From the NCBI GenBank assembly GCA_002364005.1, contig DEXG01000004.1:1-11490 (forward strand): DNA of 11,490 bases, in the 5' to 3' direction. Positions 1 to 7,804 of this stretch are shown here, piece by piece. The first letter of the stretch is position 1. Every line of letters begins with the position of its first letter. Made by a program: the position numbers and the translations under genes. The stretch is from Phycisphaerales bacterium UBA3190. Its GTDB lineage: Bacteria; Planctomycetota; Phycisphaerae; Phycisphaerales; UBA1924. The notes below the pieces were generated by a model. The model was not told the DNA's origin and did not search any database. It saw only the letters and a list, made by a program, of their open reading frames with translations.

Positions 1-2
1 GC

Positions 3-79
3 CGAAGGCGGGACGGAGGGGGGATGGAACAAAGGCACGCTCCAGAAAGACCGCCCCCCCCTCCGCCGCTCCGCCTTTG
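3..79. repeat. GC-rich imperfect inverted repeat in the spacer beyond pepA
   Basis: Arms at 3-23 and 56-79 are reverse complements apart from a 3-base gap and two mismatches. The inner 10 bases (14-23 with 56-65) match perfectly. The 32-base loop between the arms is not obviously structured. I see no credible gene in 1-118. The hairpin could be the terminator of a gene left of the window or a REP-like spacer palindrome, but neither arm is followed by a T-run. The pairing is visible in the sequence; its function is unknown. Confidence 0.45.
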
Positions 80-118
80 CCAGATCAGAGGCAAGCACCT
101 GTTCCAACCGTGTCATAA

Positions 119-158
119 TCACAAAAAAACACCCCGGCAAACCGGGGCGTGGGGTGTT
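119..158 (-). terminator. Rho-independent terminator after pepA
   Basis: Read on the minus strand, a perfect 6-bp GC stem (CCCCGG with CCGGGG, 132-147) with a 4-base loop is followed within two bases by seven T residues (A-run 123-129 on the plus strand). It starts about 30 bases after the pepA stop, where the end of the minus-strand operon is expected. A second pairing is possible, AACACCCC (128-135) with GGGGTGTT (151-158), which shares bases with the first and could form as a competing stem. Confidence 0.85.
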
Positions 159-174
159 GTGATTTGGGTTGGGA

Positions 175-1668
175 TCAGCTGCGTTCGACCAGCTCGGCCA
201 GCAGGCGAGCGCCGAAGCCGGTGGGGCCGGCGATCATGTGCGGCTGTTCTTTGTCGCTGGCGTGTGTGCCCGCGATGTCAATATGAGCCCACTTGACGCC
301 ATCCTGCACGAAGTGTGAGAGGAACGCGGCACCCTGGATCGGGTGTGCTTCCCGCACGGGGGCCGAGTTGAGGATGTCGGCAACGGGTGATCGCATCATC
401 GCGTTGTACTGCGGGTCGTGGGGGAGGCGCCAGACGCGCTCGCCGCTGGAGTTGCCCGCGGCTTCGACTTTCTCACGCAGTTCGTCATCATCACACCAGA
501 GCCCAGCGAAGACCTTGCCCAGTGCAACGACCACGCCGCCGGTGAGGGTCGCGATATCGACGACATACTCGGGGTTTTCCTTGTCGCAGGCGTAGCAGAG
601 CCCGTCGGCCAGGACCAGACGCCCCTCGGCGTCGGTGTTGGTGATCTCGACGGTGGTGCCGTTGCGGAACTCAAGCACATCGTCGGGGCGGTAGGCCTCG
701 TCGCTGATCGAGTTTTCGGCACTGACGAGGAGCGCCACGACGGGTCGGTTGGGCTTGATGACATTGGCGATGATGTGCATCGCGCCGAATGCGCCACAGC
801 CGCCGTCCTTATCGCGCTTCATGCCGCGCATGCCGCCACCGACCTTGATGGAGAGCCCGCCCGAGTCGTAGCTCATGGTCTTGCCGACGATGACGATGGG
901 CTTCTTGGACTTGCCGCGGTCGGGTGTGTACTCGATGCGGATCATGCAGGGCTTGTTCTCAGATGCCTTGCCGACATTGATGTGCCCGACGAGCTTTTCG
1001 TCTTCGAGCTTCTTGCCGCTGAAAACGCTGACGCTGAGGTTCTTGCTCTTGCGTGCCATCTTCTTGGCTTCGTTGGCGATCCACATCGGGGTGGCGATGT
1101 TTGGCGGGGTCTGCGAGAGGGTGCGTGCGATGTTGGTGCCCTCAGCGAACCCGAGCCCGCGCTCGACGCCGTCGAGGAACTGCTTGCAGCAGCCCTGCAC
1201 GCTGAGCTTGATCTTGGGGGTCAGCTCGGTCTTGGTACCACGCAGATCGTCGTAGCGCCATGAGAGCATGCCGAGCCCCTCGCCGATCATCGCACCGGCG
1301 GTGAACGCGTCGACGCTGTCGGCCTTCTTGAGCTTGTTGAGCGCGGGGCAGACCTGGAACTCGGCGCCGGTGGCCTTGGCCTTGGCGATCGCGCGGCCCG
1401 CGGCACCGGCGACTGTGCGCAGTGCGCCGGGCTTGAACCCCTCACGCTGACCGAGGCCGATCAGGAGCACACGCTCGTAGCCGTTGCTGTCGTGGATCTC
1501 GACCACATTGCCCAGGTCACCCGAGGCATCGGGTCGTTTGGTTGCTTTGGCGATTGAGCCGTCGTTGTCAAGGGCCTTGGTGTCGGCGTTGATACCTTCA
1601 CCACTGAAATGGGCGACAACGAGCACCCCCGCTTTGCCGCGTGTCGCGGTCTTGATCGATTCGAACAT
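175..1668 (-). CDS. pepA: Leucyl aminopeptidase (peptidase family M17)
   Basis: This 497-residue protein is a cytoplasmic two-metal aminopeptidase that removes N-terminal residues from peptides. The C-terminal catalytic domain is intact. All family metal ligands and catalytic residues can be placed: K263, D268 (in YDSGG), K275, D286, and D346, E348 and R350 in the NTDAEGRLVLAD signature. The N-terminal 160 residues are the less conserved M17 N-domain. The loop 'VGKTMSYDSGG' differs from the common 'VGKGITFDSGG' but keeps both ligands. The length is normal for bacterial PepA. The start is supported by GGAG (plus 1676-1679) seven bases upstream. It is the last gene of the minus-strand train, 121 bases after folC and just before a strong terminator. 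The leader has its own weak promoter-like sequence, so it may also be expressed alone. Confidence 0.96.
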   Translation of the reverse strand: MFESIKTATRGKAGVLVVAHFSGEGINADTKALDNDGSIAKATKRPDASGDLGNVVEIHDSNGYERVLLIGLGQREGFKPGALRTVAGAAGRAIAKAKATGAEFQVCPALNKLKKADSVDAFTAGAMIGEGLGMLSWRYDDLRGTKTELTPKIKLSVQGCCKQFLDGVERGLGFAEGTNIARTLSQTPPNIATPMWIANEAKKMARKSKNLSVSVFSGKKLEDEKLVGHINVGKASENKPCMIRIEYTPDRGKSKKPIVIVGKTMSYDSGGLSIKVGGGMRGMKRDKDGGCGAFGAMHIIANVIKPNRPVVALLVSAENSISDEAYRPDDVLEFRNGTTVEITNTDAEGRLVLADGLCYACDKENPEYVVDIATLTGGVVVALGKVFAGLWCDDDELREKVEAAGNSSGERVWRLPHDPQYNAMMRSPVADILNSAPVREAHPIQGAAFLSHFVQDGVKWAHIDIAGTHASDKEQPHMIAGPTGFGARLLAELVERS

Positions 1669-1713
1669 CTGTAAACTCCGAGTACTGGGCGCGAGTATCC
1701 ACGATGGTGTGTG

Positions 1714-1751
1714 ACCCGCGGGTGAATATGTTCATTTTCGTGTATTGATAA
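1714..1751 (-). promoter_or_regulatory. Candidate pepA promoter with overlapping palindrome
   Basis: On the minus strand, TTATCA (1746-1751) and TATTCA (1723-1728) are separated by 17 bases, an approximate sigma-70 pair (4/6 and 3/6 matches). The perfect 10-base palindrome ACCCGCGGGT (1714-1723) covers the predicted transcription start, where a repressor could act. The stretch 1722-1765 is distinctly AT-richer than its surroundings. The boxes are weak and the assignment is tentative. Confidence 0.3.
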
Positions 1752-1789
1752 GAATAGCACTGAAAAGCGGGGGATGCCCGATCTTGAGC

Positions 1790-3232
1790 TTATCGACGCG
1801 CGGCTCGGCTTTCAATCAACGCCTTGGCTTCGCCGGCGATGTAGAAACTGCCCAGCACCAGGATCAGGTCCTGCGTGTCGTCGCACGCGGTGGCGGCGAT
1901 ATTGATCGCGTCTCGCACGCTCGGGGCTGATTCGGACATACGCGAGCCCTTAGCAATGCTCCGGGTGAGCAGCTCTTCCGGGTCGGCGGCTCGCGGGTTG
2001 TTCGACGCTCTGGTGAACACGATCTTGTCGGCACCGATCGAGAGCGCATCGAGCATCCCGTCGATGTCCTTGTCGGCGGCACACCCGAAAACAACGATCA
2101 GCGAGTCGTAATCCAGATGGGCGGCTGTCGCATGCATGACGCAGCGGACGCTCTCGGGGGTGTGGGCACCATCAACAAAGATACGCGGGCGCTCAAGCAC
2201 CTGCTCCAGGCGGGCGTTGGCGTGCACCTGGGTGAGCCCCGCGAGCACCTCGCGCTCGGGAAGCCCGTACCCGATCTCACGCAAACGCATGATGATCGCC
2301 AGCACCAGCCCGCAGTTGGGTGCCTGGTGCATGCCAATAAGAGGCACGGACACATGCTCGAAGCCCCGATCCTCATCACCAACGCAGATGATCGCCGAGG
2401 GCGTGCCCCGGGTCGATGATTGGAATCGCTCGGTATAGATCATGTTGTCGCCGAGCACATGGAGCGATGCACCCATCTCGTCGGCCTTGGCCCTGAAGAC
2501 CTCCACAACCTCCGCCTCTTGTGGGACGCTCAGGCAGTAAGAACCCCGCTTGATGATGCCGGCCTTCTCGGCGGCGATCTTCTCGATCGTGTCACCCAGG
2601 ATCTGGGTGTGCTCGAGCTGGATGCTCGTCAACGCCACGACGCACGGCTCAATGATGTTCGTGCAGTCCAAACGCCCGCCCAAACCGGTCTCCAGCACGA
2701 CCAGGTCGACGGCTTGCTGGGCGAAGACCAGCAGCGCCAGGGCGGTCAGCAGCTCGAAATAGGTCGCCTTGCCGTGCTCCTTCTCGACCGTCGCCGCGGC
2801 GCTGCGGCAGGAGGCGAGGGCTTCATCGAACAGGGATTCGGTGATCGGCACGCCACCGATGCGGATGCGCTCACGCACATTGATCAGGTGGGGGCTGGTG
2901 AACACGCCGGTGGTATAGCCGCAGCCCTGCAACGCCCCGTCGAGCATGTTACAGGTCGAGCCCTTGCCCTTGGACCCAGCGATATGGATGATCTGCAACC
3001 CGTTCTGGGGGTTGCCCAACGCGCCCATGAGCGCCCGCATGCGATCGAGCTTCCAGACCTCGGTGGTGACTTTGTCAGGGCGAACGCGTTCGATGTTGAT
3101 CGTCGAGTTGAGAAACTCGATCGCCGCGTCGTGATTGACGAAGAGCCCGCTGGCACGCGATGATGCGCGTTTGCGTGGTTTGCCCCCGTTGTCAGATTCT
3201 GATACCCCGGCCATTCGTCGATGGTAGCCCAT
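1790..3232 (-). CDS. folC: Bifunctional folylpolyglutamate synthase / dihydrofolate synthase
   Basis: This 480-residue protein is a Mur-ligase-type ATP-dependent enzyme that adds glutamate to dihydropteroate and/or folates. Visible motifs in order are the P-loop GSKGKGS (86-92), TSPHL (112-116), YFELLTALA (158-166), ETGLGGRLDCTN (181-192) and HTQILGDT with EKAGIIK (208-228). The C-domain DGAHTPE follows at 354-360; the usual Asn of DGAHNP is Thr here. The common 'SIGLDH' reads 'SIQLEH', a mild variation. About 30 basic, poorly conserved residues precede the domain. The start is uncertain: ATG at 3232 gives the full frame, ATG at 3214 is an alternative, and neither has a clear Shine-Dalgarno. 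It lies 61 bases after pdxJ, probably in the same transcript. Whether both synthase activities are present cannot be told from sequence. Confidence 0.94.
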   Translation of the reverse strand: MGYHRRMAGVSESDNGGKPRKRASSRASGLFVNHDAAIEFLNSTINIERVRPDKVTTEVWKLDRMRALMGALGNPQNGLQIIHIAGSKGKGSTCNMLDGALQGCGYTTGVFTSPHLINVRERIRIGGVPITESLFDEALASCRSAAATVEKEHGKATYFELLTALALLVFAQQAVDLVVLETGLGGRLDCTNIIEPCVVALTSIQLEHTQILGDTIEKIAAEKAGIIKRGSYCLSVPQEAEVVEVFRAKADEMGASLHVLGDNMIYTERFQSSTRGTPSAIICVGDEDRGFEHVSVPLIGMHQAPNCGLVLAIIMRLREIGYGLPEREVLAGLTQVHANARLEQVLERPRIFVDGAHTPESVRCVMHATAAHLDYDSLIVVFGCAADKDIDGMLDALSIGADKIVFTRASNNPRAADPEELLTRSIAKGSRMSESAPSVRDAINIAATACDDTQDLILVLGSFYIAGEAKALIESRAARR

Positions 3233-3293
3233 ACAAGGAAAAACACAAGAGCATTCCCCGCAGAGGGGACCCGCTATTCAGATTTTTATAGGT

Positions 3294-4067
3294 CTATGAA
3301 CTTGCAGCAGTCATCAGCGACTTCATCTCGGCGACGGCTTGGCGCAGCCCGACGAAGACCGATCGGCACACGATCGAGTGCCCGATGTGCAGCTCGTCGA
3401 TCCCTGCCAGCGCCGCGATGGGCTGCACATTGTGGTAGTTGAGTGCGTGGCCCGCATTGAAACGCATGCCCGCGTTGGCGATGATCTGCCCGGCTTCTTG
3501 GACGAGCTTGAGCTGCTCGATCAGTTCTGCGTGCCGCATATCACCGCCGCAGCGAGCAAAGGCGCTGGCGTACGGGCCCGTGTGCACCTCGCACACATCA
3601 AAGCCAACCTCGGCGCAGGCCTCGACCTGCTCCGGGCTCGGGTCGATGAAGGCGCTGACGATCATCCCACCATCTTTGAGCTGTTTGACGACATCACGCA
3701 TGCGCTCGCGTTGACCAGCAACATCCAGCCCGCCCTCGGTCGTGACCTCTTGGCGTCCTTCGGGCACGAGCATCGAAGTATGCGGCCCGGTCTTGCAGGC
3801 GATGGTGACCATCTCGTCGGTTGCCGCCATCTCCAGGTTGAGCTTGACGCGCACCAGTCGACGCAGCAGCTCAACATCGCGATCGCAGATATGGCGGCGA
3901 TCTTCGCGCAGGTGGACGGTGATGCCGTCGGCCCCGCCCAGCTCCGCCTCGTGGGCCGCCCGAACCGGATCGGGCTCGCTGCCGGTGTTCATGGGGTCCG
4001 GGATGCCCGGGTAGCGGGCCTGACGGAGGGTCGCGACATGGTCGATGTTGACGCCGAGTTGAATCAT
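3294..4067 (-). CDS. pdxJ: Pyridoxine 5'-phosphate synthase
   Basis: This 257-residue TIM-barrel enzyme condenses 1-deoxy-xylulose 5-phosphate with 3-amino-2-oxopropyl phosphate to make pyridoxine 5'-phosphate, in the DXP-dependent vitamin B6 route. The start IQLGVNIDHVATLRQAR is the family N terminus and fixes the ATG at 4067, although the frame is open to 4220. Family residues are present: N7, D9, H10 and R18, H52 and R54 in VHLREDRRHI, E79 in NLEMA, H162 in EVHTG, and H206 in NAGHALNYHN. The C-terminal DELHIGHSIV binds phosphate in characterised homologues. No residue appears missing. A clear ribosome site is not visible. It starts 22 bases after the DUF2237 gene, so co-transcription is likely. 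Confidence 0.97.
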   Translation of the reverse strand: MIQLGVNIDHVATLRQARYPGIPDPMNTGSEPDPVRAAHEAELGGADGITVHLREDRRHICDRDVELLRRLVRVKLNLEMAATDEMVTIACKTGPHTSMLVPEGRQEVTTEGGLDVAGQRERMRDVVKQLKDGGMIVSAFIDPSPEQVEACAEVGFDVCEVHTGPYASAFARCGGDMRHAELIEQLKLVQEAGQIIANAGMRFNAGHALNYHNVQPIAALAGIDELHIGHSIVCRSVFVGLRQAVAEMKSLMTAASS

Positions 4068-4089
4068 GGCAGATTCTAGCGGGTCGGTC

Positions 4090-4497
4090 TCAGTCCGCAT
4101 CGACCGCGTGCGCCAGCAACGCTTCGGGATCGACGATCTCCAGCGCCCGCTGGTTGGTCGCTTCCAGCACCACGCCCGGCGCTCGGTCGGCTTCGTAGGC
4201 CTCCTGCCAGCGCACGGCACACAGGCACCAGCGATCCCCGGGCTTGAGCCCGGGGAAGCCCCACTCGGGGCGGGGGGTGCTCAGGTCGTTGCCTCGGGAT
4301 TGGCTGAAGGCGAGGAAGGCACCGGTCACCACGCAGCACACCGTGTGGCTGCCCGCGTCCTCAGGGCCGGTGTTGCAGCAGCCATCGCGATAGAAGCCGG
4401 TCAGCGGCTCGGTTGAACAGGCGATCAGTGGCCCGCCCAGCACATTGCGTTGCCTGGTATCGTCCTGTTCTCTGGTTTGTTCATTGGTGGCGATCAT
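4090..4497 (-). CDS. DUF2237 family protein
   Basis: This 135-residue soluble protein has no assigned reaction. The family signature is clear from residue 18 to the end: NVLGGPL, CSTEPLTGFYRDGCCNTGPED (27-47), SHTVCCVVT, GNDLSTPRPEWGFPGLKPGDRWCLC (69-93), APGVVLEAT and a C-terminal helix. Seven cysteines (C27, C40, C41, C54, C55, C91, C93) and many acidic and Asp-Gly turns are notable. The ATG at 4497 is chosen because it overlaps the permease stop as ATGA, the classic translational-coupling arrangement; an in-frame ATG lies at 4515. The same frame is open up to 5016, but that part is an out-of-frame shadow of the permease. Coupling to a metal transporter hints at a role around metals or thiols, which is inference only. 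Confidence 0.9.
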   Translation of the reverse strand: MIATNEQTREQDDTRQRNVLGGPLIACSTEPLTGFYRDGCCNTGPEDAGSHTVCCVVTGAFLAFSQSRGNDLSTPRPEWGFPGLKPGDRWCLCAVRWQEAYEADRAPGVVLEATNQRALEIVDPEALLAHAVDAD

Positions 4498-5807
4498 GCC
4501 TTGCTGCACCCACATGAAGACCCGGTTGGCTTGCTCGAGCAGCACGAGCCGCCGGCTGGCGCGGGACTGGTTGTTCCCCAGCCCTTCTTGTTCATGTATT
4601 CCCGAGCTTTCATGCCCAGTGCCCATGCCATGAGCAGCACGAAGAGAATGGCGGCGATCTCTTTGGGTCCAAAGCTCCCCGCGTGGTTGTGCATCTCGGC
4701 CGCGCTGGCGATGTGCACGAAGCGGGTGAAGAAGGCATCGAAGATGATCCCGGCCGCGAGAGCGACGGCGGCGATGACGCCCAGGTAGATCACCAGCGCC
4801 CGCATGCCCAGGTCCTTGATGAGCCAGCTCATGGTCGCGACATTGGTCGCCGGGCCCGAGAGCAGCATCACCAGCGCCGCCCCGGGCGAGAGACCCGCGG
4901 CCACGAGCGACCATGCCAAAGGGGTCGAGCTGGTTGCGCAGATGTAGAGCGGGATGCCCACAAGGAGCATGATCAGCTTGGGCAGGATGCCCGTGCCGAC
5001 ATGCTCGGCGATCCATTCCTCAGGCACCAACGCGCCGATGAGGGCCGCGAGGAGCAGGCCGATGGTCAGCCAGACGGCCAGATCGATGAGCATGGTCCCG
5101 AAGCCGTGCTTGAAGCCGATCTTGACCTTGTCCCAAGCGCCGACATGGGCCGGTTCGTTTGATGCCTCGCTGCCGCAGCACGACGATGCGGGCTGGGGTG
5201 TGTTGCCCGAGCAGCATGACTTGGCCGGCTCGGGGGACTTGCCCGAGCAGCACGATGTGGGTGCCTCTTTGGGCGTGCTGCTGCAGCACGAATCCATCTT
5301 GGCCACGGCCTTGCCCGCGTCGTCGGCGTTGGTGATCGAGAGTGAGACCGCGCCGGGGTCCGATTCGAGATCATTGTGTGGCTCGGACGCGGGCTGGTCT
5401 TCGCGCTTGCCGGTGAAGTCGATCAGCAAACCGGCGATGAGCCCGGTGATGACGGCAACGATGGGGCGGGTGAACGCGTAAACCGGGCCGAAGAGCGCCC
5501 AGGTAATTGGGATCGACTCTTCCCCCGTTTGGGGTGTTGAGATGGCGAAGGCGGCCGATGCACCCTTGCTGGCACCCTGCGATCGCAAACCCGCGGCGAC
5601 CGGAATGACACTGCACGAGCAGAGCGGGAGCGGGATCCCGAGCATCGATGCCTTGGCGATGGGCCAGAACCCGCCTCCGGACAGATGCTTGAGCATCCAG
5701 GCCCGGGGAACGAGCGCGTGCACGGCCCCGGCGATGGCAAAGCCGAGGATCAGCCAGAGCGAGGATTCAACGAGGATCATCCAGAGTTGGGAGAGGAAAG
5801 CTTGCAT
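4494..5807 (-). CDS. Permease, SO_0444/ArsP-like heavy-metal efflux family, with Cys repeats
   Basis: This 437-residue inner-membrane protein is built as two similar membrane halves around a soluble linker. Half one (about 1-130) has GIPLPLCSCSVIP (57-69) and STPQTG (90-95). Half two (about 235-400) has the matching GIPLYICATSSTPLA (284-298) and LSGPATN (316-322). These are signatures of the DUF318/ArsP-like permeases, in which SO_0444-type members are annotated as Cu/Zn exporters. The linker holds four 12-residue Ser-Cys-Cys repeats (173-220), and the tail carries SCC (421-423) and CGC (432-434). The cysteines probably bind soft metal ions. The substrate cannot be fixed from sequence: Cu, Zn or arsenicals are possible. 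It is the first gene of the minus-strand train, overlaps the DUF2237 start by 4 bases and is divergent from the FAD oxidoreductase. A weak GAG lies upstream of the start. Confidence 0.88.
   Translation of the reverse strand: MQAFLSQLWMILVESSLWLILGFAIAGAVHALVPRAWMLKHLSGGGFWPIAKASMLGIPLPLCSCSVIPVAAGLRSQGASKGASAAFAISTPQTGEESIPITWALFGPVYAFTRPIVAVITGLIAGLLIDFTGKREDQPASEPHNDLESDPGAVSLSITNADDAGKAVAKMDSCCSSTPKEAPTSCCSGKSPEPAKSCCSGNTPQPASSCCGSEASNEPAHVGAWDKVKIGFKHGFGTMLIDLAVWLTIGLLLAALIGALVPEEWIAEHVGTGILPKLIMLLVGIPLYICATSSTPLAWSLVAAGLSPGAALVMLLSGPATNVATMSWLIKDLGMRALVIYLGVIAAVALAAGIIFDAFFTRFVHIASAAEMHNHAGSFGPKEIAAILFVLLMAWALGMKAREYMNKKGWGTTSPAPAGGSCCSSKPTGSSCGCSKA
5148..5291 (-). repeat. Four 36-bp tandem repeats encoding Ser-Cys-Cys units
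   Basis: Within the permease, residues 173-184, 185-196, 197-208 and 209-220 each begin with SCC. Most then run Ser/Gly, two variable residues, Pro and a Pro/Ala-rich end. The CC pairs at 174, 186, 198 and 210 are exactly 12 residues apart. This is a coding tandem repeat with a 36-base period and a putative metal-binding linker. Confidence 0.9.
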
Positions 5808-5926
5808 GATATCTCAAATCAGTGTTTTTGATCTTGAATGGGTTTGTGGAGTCTGTCAGTATGCATTGTAGGTATGGCTCAAATATCAACCGAGCCGCCG
5901 ATCCCATGATTCCCGGGAGATTCAAA
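5808..5926. other. Divergent intergenic region (permease / FAD oxidoreductase)
   Basis: This AT-richer spacer of 119 bases lies between two divergent genes and must hold the promoters for both. Promoter-like hexamers occur on both strands, for example TTGATA and TACAAT on the minus strand, but their spacing is only 13 bases. TTGAAT (5834-5839) on the plus strand has only a poor -10 partner. I therefore do not call a defined promoter. Confidence 0.5.
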
Positions 5927-7693
5927 ATGCAGAGAAGAACGATGCTCAAAGGCGGCCTTGGTGTTCTTGCCTGGGGGGCGACAAGCCCGCTGCAGGCCGG
6001 TGTGGTGAAGCATCTGCTCGGCCCCATGTGTAGCCCGGAGCAGGGCGCGGCACCCGCGTTACAGCGAACCAGCGGCTCGATCAACGGGTTCGACCACGAG
6101 TACCTGAAGGCCTCCCGTCCGCTCGCACCCCGTTTCTTCGACCCCAAGCCACGCATCATCGATGGGTTCCCCTTCAAGAACTGGTTCGAGGGCGATGACT
6201 ACGAGGACGACATCCCCTTCCACACGCAGCAGAACAACTTCCCAAGCGGGCAGCCACCCAAACCAAGCGAAGAGATCGATGTCGTCGTGATCGGCGGCGG
6301 CATCTCCGGGCTCGCCACCGCCTACGAGCTGCGCGAGTACAACCCGGTGGTCTTTGAACTCCACGACCGGTTCGGTGGCAACGCGCAGGGCGGGACGATC
6401 AATGGCGAGGAGTTCTCGCTGGGCAGCGCCTACTTCATCACCCCCGACCCGGGGCTGCCGCTGGACAACTTCTACCGCGCTCTGGGGCTCCACGATGTGG
6501 TGCGGGTCGATGAGTCGCCCTCGCCTGTTGAGATCAACGGCACCATCAACGACGACATCTGGACTGGCATGGGCGTGCCCAAAGCCGACATCCCCGCCTA
6601 CGAGGCCTATCGCAAGCTTGTCGAGCAGATGACGATCGACTACCCCGATGTGCCCTTCCCCGAGCAATGGATGATCGACCTGGATCGGCTGAGTCTGCGC
6701 CAGCACATCGAGCAGGAGGTCGGGCTCCCGATCCCCGATGCGTTGGCGGCGGCGATCCAGGCGTACTGCTATTCATCGTTTGGCGCTGGGTGGGAGGAAA
6801 TCTCGGCCACGCTGGGCTGGAACTTCCTGGCGGCCGAGGAGTTCGGTCGGTGGGTGCTCCCCGGCGGCAACGCCTGGATGGCCAACCGGCTCTGGGAGGA
6901 GCTTCAGCCGCTCGATGACAATGACCCAGATCACGCCCCGCACCTACGCCCCGGGCGACATGTGGTCGATACCCGCCAGCAGCCCGACGGGCGTTGGCTG
7001 GTGACTTGGAAAGAGCCCGACGGCTCGTACGCATCGCTGCTTGCACGCGAGGTGGTTATGGCGTGTCCCAAGAACATCGCCCGGGCCATGATCCCGGGCC
7101 TGAAACAGGACGACGAGGCACGCTACAACGCGATGCGCCTGAATCGGCGGGCCTATCTGGTCGCCAATGTGATCATGAGCCAGCCCATCCCCGACTCCTT
7201 CTACGACATCTTCCTGCTCGAAAACCCCAGCCAGTTCCCCCAGAACGAGGTTGAGGCCGGGCAGTTCTGGCGATACACCGATGTGCTCAACGGCTCATAC
7301 ACAAAGAGCCCGGGTGGGGAACAGCTTCCGGTCCAGCCCGGCGTGCTGACGCTCTACTGGCCCCTGGCCTTCGAGGATGCCCGGTTCACGCTGTTCCTGG
7401 GCGATCCGATTCTTGAGTACGGCAAGGCGCTGACCTCGGTGCTCGACAACACCCTCGATCTCATCGGCATGAACGCGTCTGATGTGATGGAGATCCGCTT
7501 GGCGCGATGGGGGCACGCGTTGCCCGAGGCGCGGGTCGGGTTCCTCGCCGACGGTATCCCCGATCTGATCCGGGCACCGTATAAGGAATCGATGCACTTC
7601 GTGAATCAGGACAACTGGGCGCTGCCGGCGATCGAAAACTCGCTGCTTGATGCCTTCGAGGTGGCCAAGACGATCCGAGGTCGGCTTGGGTAG
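5927..7693 (+). CDS. Tat-exported FAD-dependent oxidoreductase (amine oxidase / phytoene-desaturase-like)
   Basis: This 588-residue flavoprotein's substrate is not recognised. The N terminus MQRRTMLKGGLGVLAWGA is a twin-arginine signal (RR at 3-4, then TMLK and a hydrophobic stretch), so it is probably exported folded with its cofactor. A dinucleotide-binding fold begins at about 117: VVVIGGGISGLATAYEL (GGGISG 123-128), acidic E144 at the end of the second strand, then DRFGGNAQGG (147-156). This is the NAD(P)-binding-8/amine-oxidase pattern. The C terminus (ENSLLDAFEVAKTI) resembles the closing FAD segment of such enzymes. The start at 5927 is chosen because GGGAG (5915-5919) sits seven bases upstream and the Tat motif begins there; the frame is open from 5822. 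It is divergent from the permease and 111 bases before nuoD. No partner gene reveals its substrate. Confidence 0.85.
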   Translation: MQRRTMLKGGLGVLAWGATSPLQAGVVKHLLGPMCSPEQGAAPALQRTSGSINGFDHEYLKASRPLAPRFFDPKPRIIDGFPFKNWFEGDDYEDDIPFHTQQNNFPSGQPPKPSEEIDVVVIGGGISGLATAYELREYNPVVFELHDRFGGNAQGGTINGEEFSLGSAYFITPDPGLPLDNFYRALGLHDVVRVDESPSPVEINGTINDDIWTGMGVPKADIPAYEAYRKLVEQMTIDYPDVPFPEQWMIDLDRLSLRQHIEQEVGLPIPDALAAAIQAYCYSSFGAGWEEISATLGWNFLAAEEFGRWVLPGGNAWMANRLWEELQPLDDNDPDHAPHLRPGRHVVDTRQQPDGRWLVTWKEPDGSYASLLAREVVMACPKNIARAMIPGLKQDDEARYNAMRLNRRAYLVANVIMSQPIPDSFYDIFLLENPSQFPQNEVEAGQFWRYTDVLNGSYTKSPGGEQLPVQPGVLTLYWPLAFEDARFTLFLGDPILEYGKALTSVLDNTLDLIGMNASDVMEIRLARWGHALPEARVGFLADGIPDLIRAPYKESMHFVNQDNWALPAIENSLLDAFEVAKTIRGRLG

Positions 7694-7792
7694 TGGGGCT
7701 CGGGATGGTCGCTGAGGGCTGCCCATGTCGAATTGCCGATCTACAATGGGGTTGCAGACCTGAACTGAGCCGCCAGAGGCCCCGAAAGCCCC

Positions 7793-7797
7793 AAGGA
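7793..7797 (+). promoter_or_regulatory. nuoD ribosome binding site
   Basis: AAGGA lies seven bases before the ATG at 7805 and fixes the nuoD start. In the 111-base spacer upstream, TACAAT (7742-7747) resembles a -10 box, but no matching -35 box is seen. A separate nuoD promoter is possible but unproven. Confidence 0.6.
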
Positions 7798-7804
7798 CGC
7801 CGAT

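Noticed and set aside
418..1263. 281-codon plus-strand ORF opposite pepA
   Set aside because: It is a shadow frame of a GC-rich gene. The composition is low-complexity Ala/Asp/Val/Leu, no family motif is present, and the opposite strand is clearly pepA.
2420..3163. 247-codon plus-strand ORF opposite folC
   Set aside because: It lies wholly antisense to a well-supported folC, has Asp/Gln/Arg-rich shadow composition and has no recognisable domain.
3240..3293. Possible terminator between pdxJ and folC
   Set aside because: Only a 5-bp CCCC-type stem is present, with the T-rich stretch displaced by more than ten bases, so it is too weak to call.
4068..4220. N-terminal extension of PdxJ
   Set aside because: The 51 extra residues overlap the DUF2237 gene in another frame and resemble shadow sequence. 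The family N terminus begins at the ATG at 4067.
4498..5016. Upstream extension of the DUF2237 frame
   Set aside because: It is the out-of-frame reading of the permease, with Arg/His/Gly-rich noise. The DUF2237 similarity begins only after the ATGA overlap.
5822..5926. Earlier start for the FAD oxidoreductase
   Set aside because: It would bury the twin-arginine signal 35 residues inside the protein. The ribosome site GGGAG fits the ATG at 5927.
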